A stretch of DNA of 64,000 nt from NCBI GenBank assembly GCA_037043015.1, contig CM073325.1, positions 15,851,001 through 15,915,000 of the forward strand. Reading direction: 5' to 3'. Below the pieces are notes generated by a model. The model saw nothing but the letters and a program-made list of their open reading frames with translations, did not search any database and was not told where the DNA came from. The stretch's first letter is position 1, and each line of letters starts with the position of its first letter. A program made the translations under genes and the position numbers. This stretch comes from Bryum argenteum (taxonomy: Eukaryota; Streptophyta; Bryopsida; Bryales; Bryaceae). This document shows positions 52,923 through 64,000 of the stretch, in pieces.

Positions 52923-53147
52923 CCCTTAAAGGTCCCTTGGGGATAGTATGTACGGTGGCGTATAATTGAGATTTGCTACCAACAAGAAACTCTATATTGT
53001 GATCTTAAAAGCTTAGTAGAACCGCATGGATTTATATGTCAACTTGTTCTTTGAACTCAAATCTATCAAAGGTGTGCACTCATTCCAATACAAAAAAAAT
53101 ACGCTGTATTCTAGCAACCAAAATATGGTTGTTCAGACCTTTAAGGG
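52923..53147 (+). mobile_element. TTAA-flanked (piggyBac-like) MITE, 225 bp subfamily
   Basis: CCCTTAAAGGTCCCTTGGGG and CAGACCTTTAAGGG are flanked by TTAA (52919-52922 and 53148-53151), with a 12-bp inverted repeat, CCCTTAAAGGTC. Same length as 20624-20848. Confidence 0.9.
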
Positions 53148-53151
53148 TTAA

Positions 53152-53690
53152 CTTATCCAAGCATGCAAGCACTAAACCTATTCACGAGGTACATCATAGC
53201 TTGCAACATCAAATTTCAATGCAATCATGGTGTACACTCTAAGCACGGTGATATTGGGTACACCTACAAGTTCCCCTTTCAAAATTTATAACTAATTAAA
53301 TTTATTTATCTAAAATTTATTTATTTAAAATTGATTCAATTCCTTTCATACTTCCCAAAAGTGATTCCCTTGGAAGCAACTCCCCAATCTCAGATTTGAG
53401 CGGTTTCTGAGCCACTTACCATATACAGACTTTCTTTTTATTTTTTATTTTTTATTTTTTATTTTGCAAATGCAAAGATATGGTAAAGTGTAATTCAAAG
53501 TATCAAAGACTTGGTACTAGTCCAGCAAAAATATCACACAAATCACTCAACCCCATTTGCTTATTTTGAAAAATATTGAAATGTTCAAACCAAGTTTTGA
53601 AAGGGAAAAAATTTTAAAAAATTTTAAATTTTAAAATAAATCATCAGACATAAGCAACAAACTTCTGCTTGACTCGTGCAAGAAAAAACT
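53152..53690. other. Intergenic, AT-rich
   Basis: Contains short TTTATTTTTTATTTTTT runs near 53438-53464. No gene is seen. Confidence 0.4.
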
Positions 53691-53691
53691 G

Positions 53692-53895
53692 CCCTGAAAT
53701 TTTTATTTAGTGTTGTCTACACTAATTGATATAAAACCATTACGTTTTATCAAAGAAAATACTAACTGTGTTCACATGTTTGCCTTTCTTCAAGTACTAT
53801 ATGGAGTTATTTGCTCTGTAAGAAAATTCATCAAAAGCAAAAAGTTATAGCAAACCCTAATTGTATAGTGTGGTCACACTACACATAATTTAGTG
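53692..53895. mobile_element. CACTA-tipped MITE, diverged
   Basis: The right end ...ATAATTTAGTG is followed by TA. The left end is eroded (CCCTGAAATTTTTATTTAG) but continues GTGTTGTCTACACTAAT, like the 217-bp copy at 27590-27806. About 204 bp. Confidence 0.5.
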
Positions 53896-54443
53896 TAGTA
53901 AAAATATCTTGTATTCATATGCGGAGCAATTGTTATGAGTGTCGTGTAATTGAAATTGTTATATGGTATTTGTCCAAGGGCACTTTCAGATTGTTATGAG
54001 GCATTTGGCGGAAGTGTATTTATATATAAAACAAATTATTGTACGGCGATCCTTTCTACCCACCAACTTACCAACCTACCAACATGCAAACCTACGAACC
54101 TACAAATTACCAACCTACCTACCAACATTTTTTTATGTTTTTTGGATTATGTTGAAAGTACCATATTTAACGTTGTTTAGAATTTAGAATTTAGTACATC
54201 CCATTAGAGTCATAGAGAACAAAAACAAAAACAGAAGACAAGGAATTGGGAACAAGGGAACGTGCGAACGGAGGACATGTTATAATCTTACAAAGCACTG
54301 GAACATAGAAGAAGGAAACAAAGAACATGCTATAAGTCTTAAAAAGGATGGGGACAATCAACGAGGGAACCGGAAATAGGAATCTGTTTTTGAAGAGTAC
54401 CATATAAAGAACTCACCCATTGGGATAAGGGGAACCTTACTCA

Positions 54444-54499
<56 letters not shown>

Positions 54500-55927
54500 G
54501 CGTGTCTGGAGGACATGGGTATATACTAGTTTTCAATAATAAGTTTGTCAAATGTGTTGTGAGTAACTTCTGTAGAGCATTTTTTAAAAGCATGGTGAAT
54601 ATCATTGTGGGCAACAATTTTTACTATTGTACAAGTTATAAAAGAGTAATCGTCTAGAAGGTGTATTCTAGATTGTCAAGGGGGTAGTTTTCATGAGTGT
54701 TGCTCGAATTGTTATTAGAAACTTACAAAGTGCCATGTGCCAATTATCAATGTTGTTTTACAAAATTGGTGGTGCACTTGTTTGAGGTGTTGTGAAGGGT
54801 TTATAATGAAGACTACCCTATGACCTTTTACATGTACAACATCATTGACAATACATTTAACAAGTCCTCCATGACAAATAACCCATCATTTTTAACGATT
54901 GCCTCATGAAAACTTACACAACACTATATATAAACCCTTCACAACACCATTTAATATAAACTTCATGAGGCAAAGCTATTGTGAGAATTCATGTAGTAAC
55001 AATTACAAGTTAGTTGTTAGAAATCTCATAAAAGTTGTTGAAAACTAATTACCAAAGGTATCATGCAAGGTGCTATGAAGTTATGAATTGGGGAGTGCAA
55101 AGTTGTTATATGGGGTTGTTATTAGAGGTGTTGTTAAAATTGACAAGGACTTGATGTTAGTGGTGTAGTGCAAATTATAACTGTTGAAGGTAGTTTTCCA
55201 AGTTGTCAAGGGGTAGTTGTCATATGTGTATTGCTCAAATTGTTGATAGGAAGCTAAAATTATGCTGGACCAATTACCAACAATGTTTTACTAACTTTCA
55301 TGACACACTTATTTGAGACTTTGGTCTAATTTTAACAAGGAAACTGTCAACAATATGCGCAAACTATCATATAAAATTGATATTATAGTCATATAAGTTG
55401 TGCAAACTATCCAAGATGTTTTAAGCATTGCCATAAGGCATTTGTCACAGATATTGTCAAAACTGTCATTTTCGTTGTAAATTTTTTTATGGGCCACTTT
55501 CTAAAAGAACTGACCAAATTGTTAAGTGGAGTTTTTTAATACTCTTGTATAGATAGTCAAAGGGTAGTTTTCAATGTTATTGTTCAAACTCTTGTTGAAT
55601 AGTCACCAGGCAATCTATATGATGTTATACAATTTGTTATAAGGTAATTATCAAACATGTTGTCTAAATTTTTATAAGCACACTTGTCAAATGTATTGTG
55701 CAAATTACTGAAAAAATGATGATAAGATAGTGGTTAGGAATTGATGTATCCTGCAAGTTGTCATGGGGTTGTTATTATCGTGGACATTGGCAAAGAATGG
55801 TTGTCAACAAAACCTTTTGTATATGGCAAGGAAGAGTTGTCAGAAAAGCGTTACTACATAGGCCACCACCTCAACTCCTCATTCATCTAAAAAGCTAGTG
55901 AACCAATCTCTTCAATTTAGCCGTAGA
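53896..55927. repeat. Intergenic with a degenerate tandem array and a poly-T tract
   Basis: A pure T run of about 49 bases lies at 54450-54498. The block 54185-54420 is the inverted partner of the GTTCCC-rich repeat near 48430-48720. From 54580 to about 55760 there are many loose repeats of TTGTCAAGGGG(G)TAGTTTTCA and GTTGCTCAAATTGTT, related to the arrays at 43034 and 50095. No gene is recognised. Confidence 0.5.
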
Positions 55928-55931
55928 TTAA

Positions 55932-56864
55932 CCCCTAAAAACCCAAGCGTTTCCTTAACCTCCAAAACCAAAAATTGTCATTTTTCACCTCTGTTGGGAA
56001 ATGGGGAAATGCATAAACTTTGTTTTCTTGTTTTAAACTTTAAACCGTAAGATCTTGTACCGCAATTGTATACAAAGGACTAGTCAAAATATCAACCGTT
56101 GGATATTTTTCATTTGTAAGATCATAACAATCAAAGTTAGTCCACCACTTTTTTTTGCCGTTGTCCGAGAGGCATTGTCTAAATGATGCCAAGGGCAACT
56201 TGATGATCAATTGTTACTCCAAACATTTTTCCCTCATTTTTTTCCATGTAGGTAATCAAGTTGGGTACACTCATGAAAAGTTTTAGAGACACATTCCACT
56301 CTTTGACCTTAATGTACGTTATTTTATGAAAAAAGGTCTAAAAACAACAATATAGTAAAACAAGCACCACTTATGATGTATTAAGTTTAAGAAAAATTTG
56401 GACGGTGAGTAGGTGCCTTTATGAGTATGTGAATTTTGAAAAAAATAATCTTGGAAAAAATCCAAAATCCCAAATTTTTGAAATTTTTGAAAGAAAAAAT
56501 TGTAAAATTATTAGAAATTGTGAAGATTGTCTTTGAAAGTTTTGGAGGCTGCCCTTGTAAAATCGGTAAATTTTTTGACTTCGGACACTTTGGAATTTGA
56601 ATAATAATTTGGTTATAAACTTATTTCCATAAAAGAATACTTCAAAAAAAGCAAAACTTAAAGTGCTCGTTTTGGACTTGAAACCTAAAATTCATAGATG
56701 AAGGTTTTAAAATTAAAAATTTGGCTTTGAGAATTTTACCACATACACATTACAGTATGGGGAGCACCCAGTAAAAATCTTAGGCAAAAATATCAATTTA
56801 TCTTCTTAAAATAAGCTGCCCGAACTCTCAAATATCCAAGTTAGTTTTCCTGGATTTTTAGGGG
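55932..56864 (-). mobile_element. TTAA-flanked (piggyBac-like) MITE, 933 bp
   Basis: CCCCTAAAAACCCAAGCG follows TTAA (55928-55931), and CTGGATTTTTAGGGG precedes TTAA (56865-56868). Its right half is inverted relative to 40895-41701; its left half matches 7374-7840. Confidence 0.8.
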
Positions 56865-56944
56865 TTAAACACCCATTGGGTGAAGAGCTGAAATTTTGAC
56901 TAATAATCACAATTAAGAAACGCCCTTTTTTTTTCCCATGACAC

Positions 56945-56978
56945 AAGGACTTCTCCACCGTAGTGTAAACTGGCCCTA
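56945..56978. mobile_element. Solo end of a Tourist-like MITE
   Basis: CTTCTCCACCGTAGTGTAAA, followed by CTGGCCC and TAA, matches the right end of 35452-36427. The remainder of the element is not present. Confidence 0.55.
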
Positions 56979-56982
56979 AGGT

Positions 56983-57951
56983 TGATTTTGGAACTCAAAA
57001 CCTGCGTCCATATATTTCCGACATTCGCTTGATAGGAAAGAAGATACCCTCGTGGGAGGCTCGAGCAATAATCAGGCGCTCGCATTAGGAAACCGGAAGC
57101 CAAATTTAGAGGTGAAACTCCCGGGTGGGGGGGGGGGGTAGGTGGGTGATGGTCGCGCCCATCCCAACTTCCATGGGAGTGGAGTGGCGAGTGGCGAGCA
57201 GGGGCGACTGTGGCCATGAACAGAACGTGCCCGTGAGAATGCCGGTCGCGCGCGGTCGTCTCTCGCAGTTGAAAAGCGTCCCGCCGTGGGATGTCCCGCA
57301 CGCTCCCGATGCGAATCTGCATTAACTACAACCGCCACGCATTAATACAGCCCGCCACTGATTACCCATTACACGACGCCGATCCCCCCCCCACTTCCCA
57401 ACGCACCTCTCTCTCAGCTTGACTCGCAACTCACTCACTCACTCACTTGACGTGCTCCTGCTCACCCCACGCGTCCCAACGTGCTTGCATGCCTACACCT
57501 CCAATCCAGCTTACCCCTCTCAGACACCAAAAAGTCGCAACCCACTCACTCACTCCCCAAGCTAGCTACGATCCAACATCATCATCATCACTGATCGCAC
57601 GCGATCGAGCCATGCTAATGATTATCTCATCGACGACGTTAGCTTCGTCTTCTTTTAATCACCTCCTTCGATCGTGTTAGTTGGCAATTACCGAGTAGTC
57701 ACTCTGTCTGTAGTGTCTTCTTTTTTGTGTGTATATATCTGCAGCGCTCCTTCGCTCGTGCGGGTGTTCAATTGTGTTAGTTTGCAGGTAAAGCTAAGGT
57801 GAGTGCTGGTCGTCATGACTTTCTGGCTGGGCACCGAATTCTTGCTTGCTGTAATGTGGGTATGGATTGATTACTGTGAGTTCTCTCGCTGAGAATTAAT
57901 TAATGTGGTTATGGATGGTGAGTTGCAGAGCTTGGCTGTTGAATTTTCGCA
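56983..57951 (+). promoter_or_regulatory. Promoter and 5' UTR of the DUF3455-like gene
   Basis: CpG-rich DNA with a G run (57126-57136), ACTCACTCACTCACTCAC near 57429, and a TATA-like GTATATATCTGC at 57731-57742, about 215 bp before the start codon. A GCAGGTAAAG near 57785 could be part of a spliced leader, but this is not shown. Minus-strand frames of 88-140 codons at 56900-57338 are composition artefacts. Confidence 0.45.
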
Positions 57952-60084
57952 ATGGCGATGGTGATGTGCGTCTTTGCGGCGCTGCTGCTGCAGCCATGGA
58001 TTGTAGCCTCCACAGCGGTTGTGGTCCCGCCGAAAGGCTACAGGTAGCGAAAGAATTCAGGCAACTTGTGGGTTTTTACTGGCGAGGGTTTTGCATAGAC
58101 TGAGAATCGGAATGTTTGAGAGTAGTCGGAGTTTCTGAGTGCTTTGTGTGCGGAATGTTTGAGGGTCCCGCGGTGATTAAGTAGTGAGAATTGAGAGTGT
58201 GGTGTGTGTGATTTGCTCGCAGTGTGGGATTTACGGGCTACACGAAGGACGCGTTTCAGAGTTACGTGTGTAAGGGGAACGCATGGAGCAAGACTGGGTC
58301 CGCGGCGGACATCTACGCGCCAGACGGGACGAAACTGGGCACCTACAAATCCGTCATCGTTCAAACGGAGCGGAAGTATTACTGGAACATCATCAACAGC
58401 CAAGGAACGTACTTCGAATCCGGCCAAGCCATCAGCGGGCTCGAGGGTAAAGCAAGCAAGCTTTCGTGAACTCCACACAATTCTTGAATTCCACACGTAC
58501 AATTCTTGTTTACACACTTCCATGCAATTGTTGCTTCAGTTAGTTAGTTCCACTCGATCGATCTTTCCATGCAAGCAATTGTGCTGTGCTGAGTGTTCGA
58601 TCTCGCCGGCCGCAGGTGCGCCGGTGCGGAGCATGGAGGTAGCGAGCTCAGCAATCACCGAGTACTTAGCCATCATCAAAGCCCACACATTCGCGGGCGA
58701 CGCGTCCCAAGTGGCATTCGTAAGCTTGACAGGCACCTCCGGAGGCCTGGCCCCCCGCATCGAGCTTTGCTCGTCCTCGGGGGCGACTTCGAGCGTGCCA
58801 TATTCCGGCAATTTCACGTTCTTTACGCAAGATCGGCAACCACCGGCGGGCGTTCCAGCCAGTCTCCACCCTCCGACGAATGCCAATTTCGTGCAAGTGG
58901 TGTTTCTGGAAGGAAAAGTGCAGTACAAGTTCACGAGCAAAGGGCAGTGGGTGTACCGGGGGATCTTTGCCTCCATCGCCGATGTTGCGGGAGGTGCCCC
59001 GCTGGGGAAGTTCGGCACTGTGAAAGATGCGGACAAGTTCGGGAGCAAACTCTTTTTCCAGTTCAAGGATCCCAATGGCTTCTGGCTCGCGGCGCAAAAA
59101 GCATCCAAAGGGGTACAGATCACCTCCGATGGCTTTCCTTGGCAATTGCTCAAAATCACCTCCTCCGGCGGCACTGTGTAAGCACCCCCACTATCACATT
59201 ATCCCACTCCCCACTCCAGGGGTAGTCATTCTCAAATTCTTTCTTCTCGGAATTTCCAAGGCAACTACTTCCTTTCAATTCTTTTACTCACTGTCTCATT
59301 TGAGTGCTGCGAGCGAATTCATTGCTGTAAGTTCAAGCATTCTACTGGTTAAGGAGCAATTTCCGAGGGCTGGCTGGCGATGATTTGATCAAATCATCAA
59401 CTAGTGGTTAATATGGATGATTGTGAGTAACCGTTTGCTGATGATTGATTGTGCTCACACAATCATCTTCAAGCACACAATGCATTCGATCGCCATAATA
59501 GTAAGTGGGTCGTTGCACGATTAGTGTAAGGAAAAAGCATGATTTTGAATGATTAGTGGCTAAAATTCATTCGAATGATGATGATGTTAGTAACGGTTGT
59601 GCTTACTTAAATATCTTCAGGCACAATGCATTCGCTCTTTGAAGTGGGCCAGCCAGTGCACGGTCAAACCGAGGCAATAATTTTGATTCACTACTTAGTG
59701 GCTGATTTGAATGAATGATGAGAGTAGTGACGGGTTGCTTGCTTGCTGATTTATAACATTTAACTACTACTACAATGCATGCATTTTTGCTCTTCATGGT
59801 GGGATTGGGTTATTGCACTTCATGGTGGTTCGGCGCCATTTCCGAGACAAGAATTTTTGACTACTCTACACAGTGAGTGGGGTCATTGCAGCGACGATGA
59901 TTTCTATGAATTATGGCTGATTCAAATTTGTGTGTGATTTGTGTGCAGGTTTCCGGTGGGGAAGATTACATATGTGCTCATCGGAGGCACAATGGGAGGA
60001 TTAGCACCCCGAATTGCAGGCAGAACGGCAGGCATGACATGGGGATCGCCCTTCACAGCACAATGTTACTTATACGCAGGATAA
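57952..60084 (+). CDS. DUF3455-like secreted protein with two tandem domains
   Basis: Four exons: 57952-58043, 58223-58446, 58616-59177 and 59949-60084, GT-AG introns, 337 aa. ATG 57952 is chosen because it gives a hydrophobic signal peptide (MCVFAALLLQPWIVAS) followed by PPKGYSVGF, the usual entry to the DUF3455 fold, with the first splice falling inside that segment. Domain 1 (about residues 31-190) has SYVCKGNAWSKTGSAADIY, DGTKLGTY and TSGGLAPRIELC. Domain 2 (about 195-337) has VQYKFTSKGQWVYRG, LGKFG, DPNGFWLAAQ, then ITYVLIGGTMGGLAPRI ending TAQCYLYAG. The repeated GGLAPRI...C...(F/Y) tails show internal duplication; the family is usually single-domain. The biochemical role is unknown; an extracellular or vacuolar location is inferred from the signal peptide. 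The 771-bp third intron holds nothing recognisable. Confidence 0.75.
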
Positions 60085-61590
60085 TTAAATTTAAAATTTT
60101 TTTTTTTTTCCGAACAACAGCGTAGATTACAAGACTACTACTATTGTACCCTCAGTTAAACTTGTACAGCTAGGAGCTGCCTCCAATGCATGCCGGTAGA
60201 AAGAGGCTGGATGGCCACAGCAGAAGCTATGGCGATCGAGGGTATACATGGTAGGTACCGTAGTGAGTGGTGTAGTAAAAAATAAATAAAAGGCAGAAAC
60301 AAACCAAACCAAACAAAATAAACAAACATCATCGTGATGGAATAAGTGGAAACTTACTGATGATCTTACCGACCGACCGACTGATGCTTGTGTATCATTC
60401 ATTACTTCTCCTTGTAATTTTAGCGATTGATTTTCTTCTTCTTATGCTCCTCCTGGGGTGTGGCGATCATTGTATTGTATGAGGATGTAAGTGTGTTTCT
60501 TCTCTTCCCCCTTGATCTTGCTTGGAATACCTTTTAGGGTTTTAACCCTAATTAGCTGGCTGGTGTTAGTTTTGTAATGCAGGAACACTCTATTGGCATC
60601 ATCATTACGAAGGTCAAAATGGCCGAATATGCATGTTTCGACGAACCCTAAACACTCATTTAGTATAGTATAGGGCAATAAACACTCATTTGGTGTAGGG
60701 CAATCACCCACGACGACGAGGGTGATATGAAAATAAATCTCTCATTGAGGAGGGCGGAGCCCGACAAAGAGGGAGATTTTATTTCCATATCATCCGAGGA
60801 GGCAGTGGTTGTCCGACATAAACGTTACCTGATTAATGAGAATCATTCAAAAGTTGAATGAGAAACGGTTCCATGAATGAATTTCCTCTAATCTCCACTT
60901 GGGAGGGAAATATTGAAATACCGCATAACGAGTGATTACGGGCCATAACCCGCCCACCAAATGAACGGGGATTTCTGCTGCACATGTTTACTTTTTAAAT
61001 TTTCACGTATACACTCCTTGAGTTTAGAAATTCATCATGTTTAGACATTTTACTATCAACCAATGTGGCCTACCGCAATCTTGTTCCACCAACAAAATCT
61101 TGCACGAACTTTTTCCAAACACATCAGCTATTCCCAATCTGATAACCGAAGCCTCCAAGGCAGAAGCAGCGCTCAAAGCAGCATCAGTAGGTACTCCTGA
61201 GGCATCAATCACACTAACTACCTAACAAGGCCTTTTGTACAGGAACAACAATCACAATAGATTCAGTGCAAAAAGTGATTTGAGCATGGTATAATTAGTA
61301 TGTGAAGAATTAGAATGTACAATCTTGAAATTGGAAAACCTTTTTCACATTGTGATAGTGATACTACAAAACAAAACATCAAGGATGAAGAAGATCACCA
61401 GACCCCTATGAGTTGGCGTGAATATGGTGTCCGCTCGACCTACCCTTGATGATATGCCCACAGGACATAACAACAATGGTATAGGACCATCAAGGATGAA
61501 AATATAGTAGGTTCATCTGATTTGTTGATTGTCTCCTATAGACTAGTAGGAGGAGGTAGGGATCATCGTATTTCAGTGTTACGAGCATTT
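60085..61590. other. Intergenic with a stem-loop and an unassigned coding-like stretch
   Basis: After a poly-T tract near 60104, the DNA is low-copy. A stem-loop at about 60719-60800 pairs GGTGATATGAAAATAAATCT with AGATTTTATTTCCATATCATCC. At 61024-61225 both strands are open for about 62 codons (minus: DASGVPTDAALSAASALEAS...); neither has a known domain. The segment 61430-61480 is a dispersed repeat also at 13830-13920. Confidence 0.35.
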
Positions 61591-61830
61591 TTCGGGGCAA
61601 GGGAGGGGATGGGTAAATTGCCCCCTAATTTTTTGATGTATAGGCTTGAAATGTCAAGGAGTAGGTCCCCTCCAGTAATGTGGGGTCGCACGCCTTAAAT
61701 TAAATTCAAAATCATCAAAAACGATCGTAGGGGGGTCAAATAAAAAATTCCAGGAATTTTGAAGAGAAAATCCCTTTCGCTGATGGGAGCTCTCGGAAAC
61801 GCTTGTAGCACTCATTTACAGGCGCCCAAG
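61590..61830. mobile_element. Mutator-like MITE, third, diverged copy
   Basis: GGATGGGTAAATTGCCCCCT, then AATTTTTTGATGTAT, GGGGTCGCACG and TTCAAAATCATCAAAAACG follow the order seen in 51473-51688. Ends are unclear. Confidence 0.5.
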
Positions 61831-61904
61831 AGGTAAGTTGTAAGGTTAGGCTTAATATGCCTATAAAGGCATGTTAAATTACTCATTGTAAATTAGATTC
61901 AACA

Positions 61905-63065
61905 ACTTTAAGAGGGAGCCCTTGTCTACACTCCAAGAGATATAATCTCAATCTTACTCAGAGTATCAGGTAGAGAGGGACCTTTATATTCTATATAGGT
62001 TTTTATAATCTTAATATTACTATGCATAACAAATTGTAGGGAGGTAGGCATCCCATACACGGTTTAGAATACAACAATCCCAATCTTCATAAGACTAAGA
62101 GAATGATTCTACAAGGAGACAATATTCAAGATATAACATTCTCATTCTCAGTCACTAAATGTTACAGATTCTACAAAGCGATCTCTCTTACATGGTATGT
62201 AACGGAATAATCCCAATATCATTAGGCAAGATAGATCCCTAAAACACACCTTACCTACTCTGTTTAGGATATAATACTTATAGTCTTAATAAATGTAATA
62301 TATTTATAAGAAAGACATCTCCTACAATTTTTTAGATATAGCAACCTTATTTAGAGAAAGACCTCTTACGATACAACAAAGTCAATATGAGTGAATGTAA
62401 CAAAGTTGATAGAGACATCTACTAGAGTAGTGTTAGAAATAAAGTATTCTCAATCACACAAAGACCTCTTCTACAGTTTACAGGATATAGCGATCTCAAT
62501 CTTAGGAAATGTCACAATGTCCATAGAGACCTCTCACCTACTCTATTTATCATATATCAACCTCAATCAATCAAAAGACACCTCTTCTACAGTTTATAAG
62601 ATTTAGAAATCTCAATCCTAGTGAATGTTACAAAGTTTAGAGGTATACCTCTTCTATAGTATTTAGGATATAACAATATTTAGGATTAATAAAAGAAAGA
62701 CCTCTTCTACAGTTTAAAGGATGGAACAATCTCAATATGAGTAAATCTCCTACAATATTTAGGATATAGCAATCTGAATATGAGTCTACATAGAGACCTC
62801 CCCTACAATGTTCAGAATATAGCTATCTCAATATCACAATAAAATGATACCTTTTCTATAGCGTCTAGGATTTAGCAATCTCAATGTCAAGGGAGACCTT
62901 CTCCTACAATGTTTAGAATATAGCAATCTCAATGTGAAGAGAGACCTCTCGTACAATGTGCGGGATATAGCAATCTTAATCTCAATCTAAAAAGACCTCT
63001 GCTAGAATTTCCAGGATATAAAAATCTAAAGATTCTAGAAAGACCTTGCTTGATTGTACATGATA
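61905..63065. repeat. Degenerate satellite-like tandem array
   Basis: At least fifteen diverged units of about 45-65 bp share GACCTCT(T/C)CTACA(A/G)T, (T)TTAGGATATAGCAATCT and CAAT. The region has no coding potential; the 71-codon frame at 62391-62606 is translated repeat. Confidence 0.8.
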
Positions 63066-63229
63066 TAATATTCTTTGCTTACAAAATTCCATAAAGGATG
63101 GTTCACATTCATCATAGACATTATTAATTTATGAGCAACAATGCATGCCCAAAATTAAGTGAGAATCTAAGTACATATTGTTTAAATGTATGCACTCTCT
63201 GGTCCGCTTCTAAAGTATCAAATATGCTA

Positions 63230-63400
63230 CAGTGGTGCTTGGATTAAATAAACGTTTTTGGACAGACAAAAACGTTGATCTTATCCAAACGTTGACCATA
63301 ACGAAACAATGCCTCTTTGCATAATAAAGGGACAGGGACAACGTTCTTAACTAGACATTGATCTTAACAAGGTTCTAATCATCTTATCCATGTACCACTG
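63230..63400. mobile_element. pogo/Tc1-mariner-like MITE, 171 bp
   Basis: CAGTGGTGCTTGGATTA and TCCATGTACCACTG are inverted ends flanked by TA (63228-63229 and 63401-63402). It is colinear with 41764-41929 (ACAAAAACGTTGATCTTATC, GACCATAACGAAA, CTTTGCATAAT). Confidence 0.85.
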
Positions 63401-63402
63401 TA

Positions 63403-64000
63403 CTCACCTAACAACTTGGCACTCCTTTCTAACATACATATGATATAGCATAAGAAAGGGATAAGAATCTTAACTCTCTATATTCACAACCTCTAAAGTA
63501 AGGTATAAAAAACGTTCCTACACATGAGAATAGCTACACTAGGACTAGTATCTCAATTCTTTTATTACAATTTCACAAGAATGACACGTACATTGCTAGC
63601 AAGAGTAATGTGACACATTCTAAAATACCAAAAATACAATAAAAACGTCAAAAGATAATTTGGGAAGAGCCCTTTATACCAAAATTTTGAATATTTCAAA
63701 TTCAAAGCTCATGATGAAAATAATATCATCCACTAAGGTAAGTTTGTACACTTTCATTTTCAGCATAATATCTTAGATTGAAATTTGGTATGCCCACGTT
63801 TTACTGCTCTTGAAAAGTTAACATTAATGATTTCAAAGTCATGCCCATATTCTTTATACTGAAATGGACAGGGGTGGTCATACTATTTTTATTTTTATTC
63901 TATTTTTATTCTATTTGACTTTTGTAGATTTGCCATTACTGCGTAGACATAAAGGCTATCCTTGTCCATTAAAAAGTAAAAGGAAATGATACCCTACTTG
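63403..64000. other. Intergenic, AT-rich
   Basis: No gene or element boundary is recognised before the window ends. Confidence 0.4.

Noticed and set aside
54450-54498. Poly-T as a SINE/retrogene tail
   Set aside because: No promoter boxes, coding relic or target duplication was found beside it; treated as a simple repeat.
57072-57338. Minus-strand frames of 88-140 codons upstream of the DUF3455-like gene
   Set aside because: Low-complexity, proline/arginine/histidine-rich translation of GC-rich promoter DNA with no motif.
58536-59174. A 212-codon minus-strand frame
   Set aside because: It lies antisense to exon 3 of the DUF3455-like gene and is a codon-bias shadow; the plus strand has signal peptide, splice sites and domain motifs.

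Overview
This window reads as nuclear DNA of a land plant (or close streptophyte relative). It has secretory class III peroxidases, which are known only from the green-plant lineage, with three GT-AG introns at the usual positions. It also has a two-domain DUF3455-like secreted protein, a LEA_3-like protein, TATA boxes, and long AT-rich intergenic DNA packed with small DNA transposons. The exact taxon cannot be read from the sequence. DUF3455-like genes and the intron sizes fit a non-seed plant, but that is a weak inference.

Layout. 1-1560: an unrecognised minus-strand reading frame, a GC-rich motif array and a Mutator-like MITE relative. 2268-4058 and 11050-12830: two plus-strand peroxidase genes (POX1, POX2). 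21432-22967: a minus-strand peroxidase (POX3) with a TATA box at 23081-23090. 32781-33281: a single-exon LEA_3-like gene on the minus strand. 33470-34567: a broken kinase fragment inside a GC-rich, repeat-bounded cassette. 57952-60084: the DUF3455-like gene on the plus strand. The rest is gene-poor.

The dominant feature is a large set of short non-autonomous DNA elements. About twenty-five copies or fragments begin CCC(C/T)TAAA or a variant, end in the reverse complement, and sit between TTAA tetranucleotides. That is the hallmark of piggyBac-type transposons, which are rarely reported in plants. They fall into fixed-length subfamilies (225/225, 362/362, 259/260, 960-986 bp), nest in one another, and include a fold-back derivative. 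Between them lie Tourist/PIF-Harbinger-like MITEs (TTA/TAA target sites, one with a related empty site in this window), pogo-like MITEs (TA target sites), CACTA-tipped MITEs, a Mutator-like MITE with a 9-bp target duplication, a 519-bp near-perfect fold-back and several degenerate tandem arrays. No transposase gene for any of them was recognised here.

The three peroxidases share exon lengths and phases and the same catalytic residues, so they form a local family that probably acts on phenolic substrates in the cell wall. The DUF3455-like and LEA_3-like genes have no obvious functional link to them.
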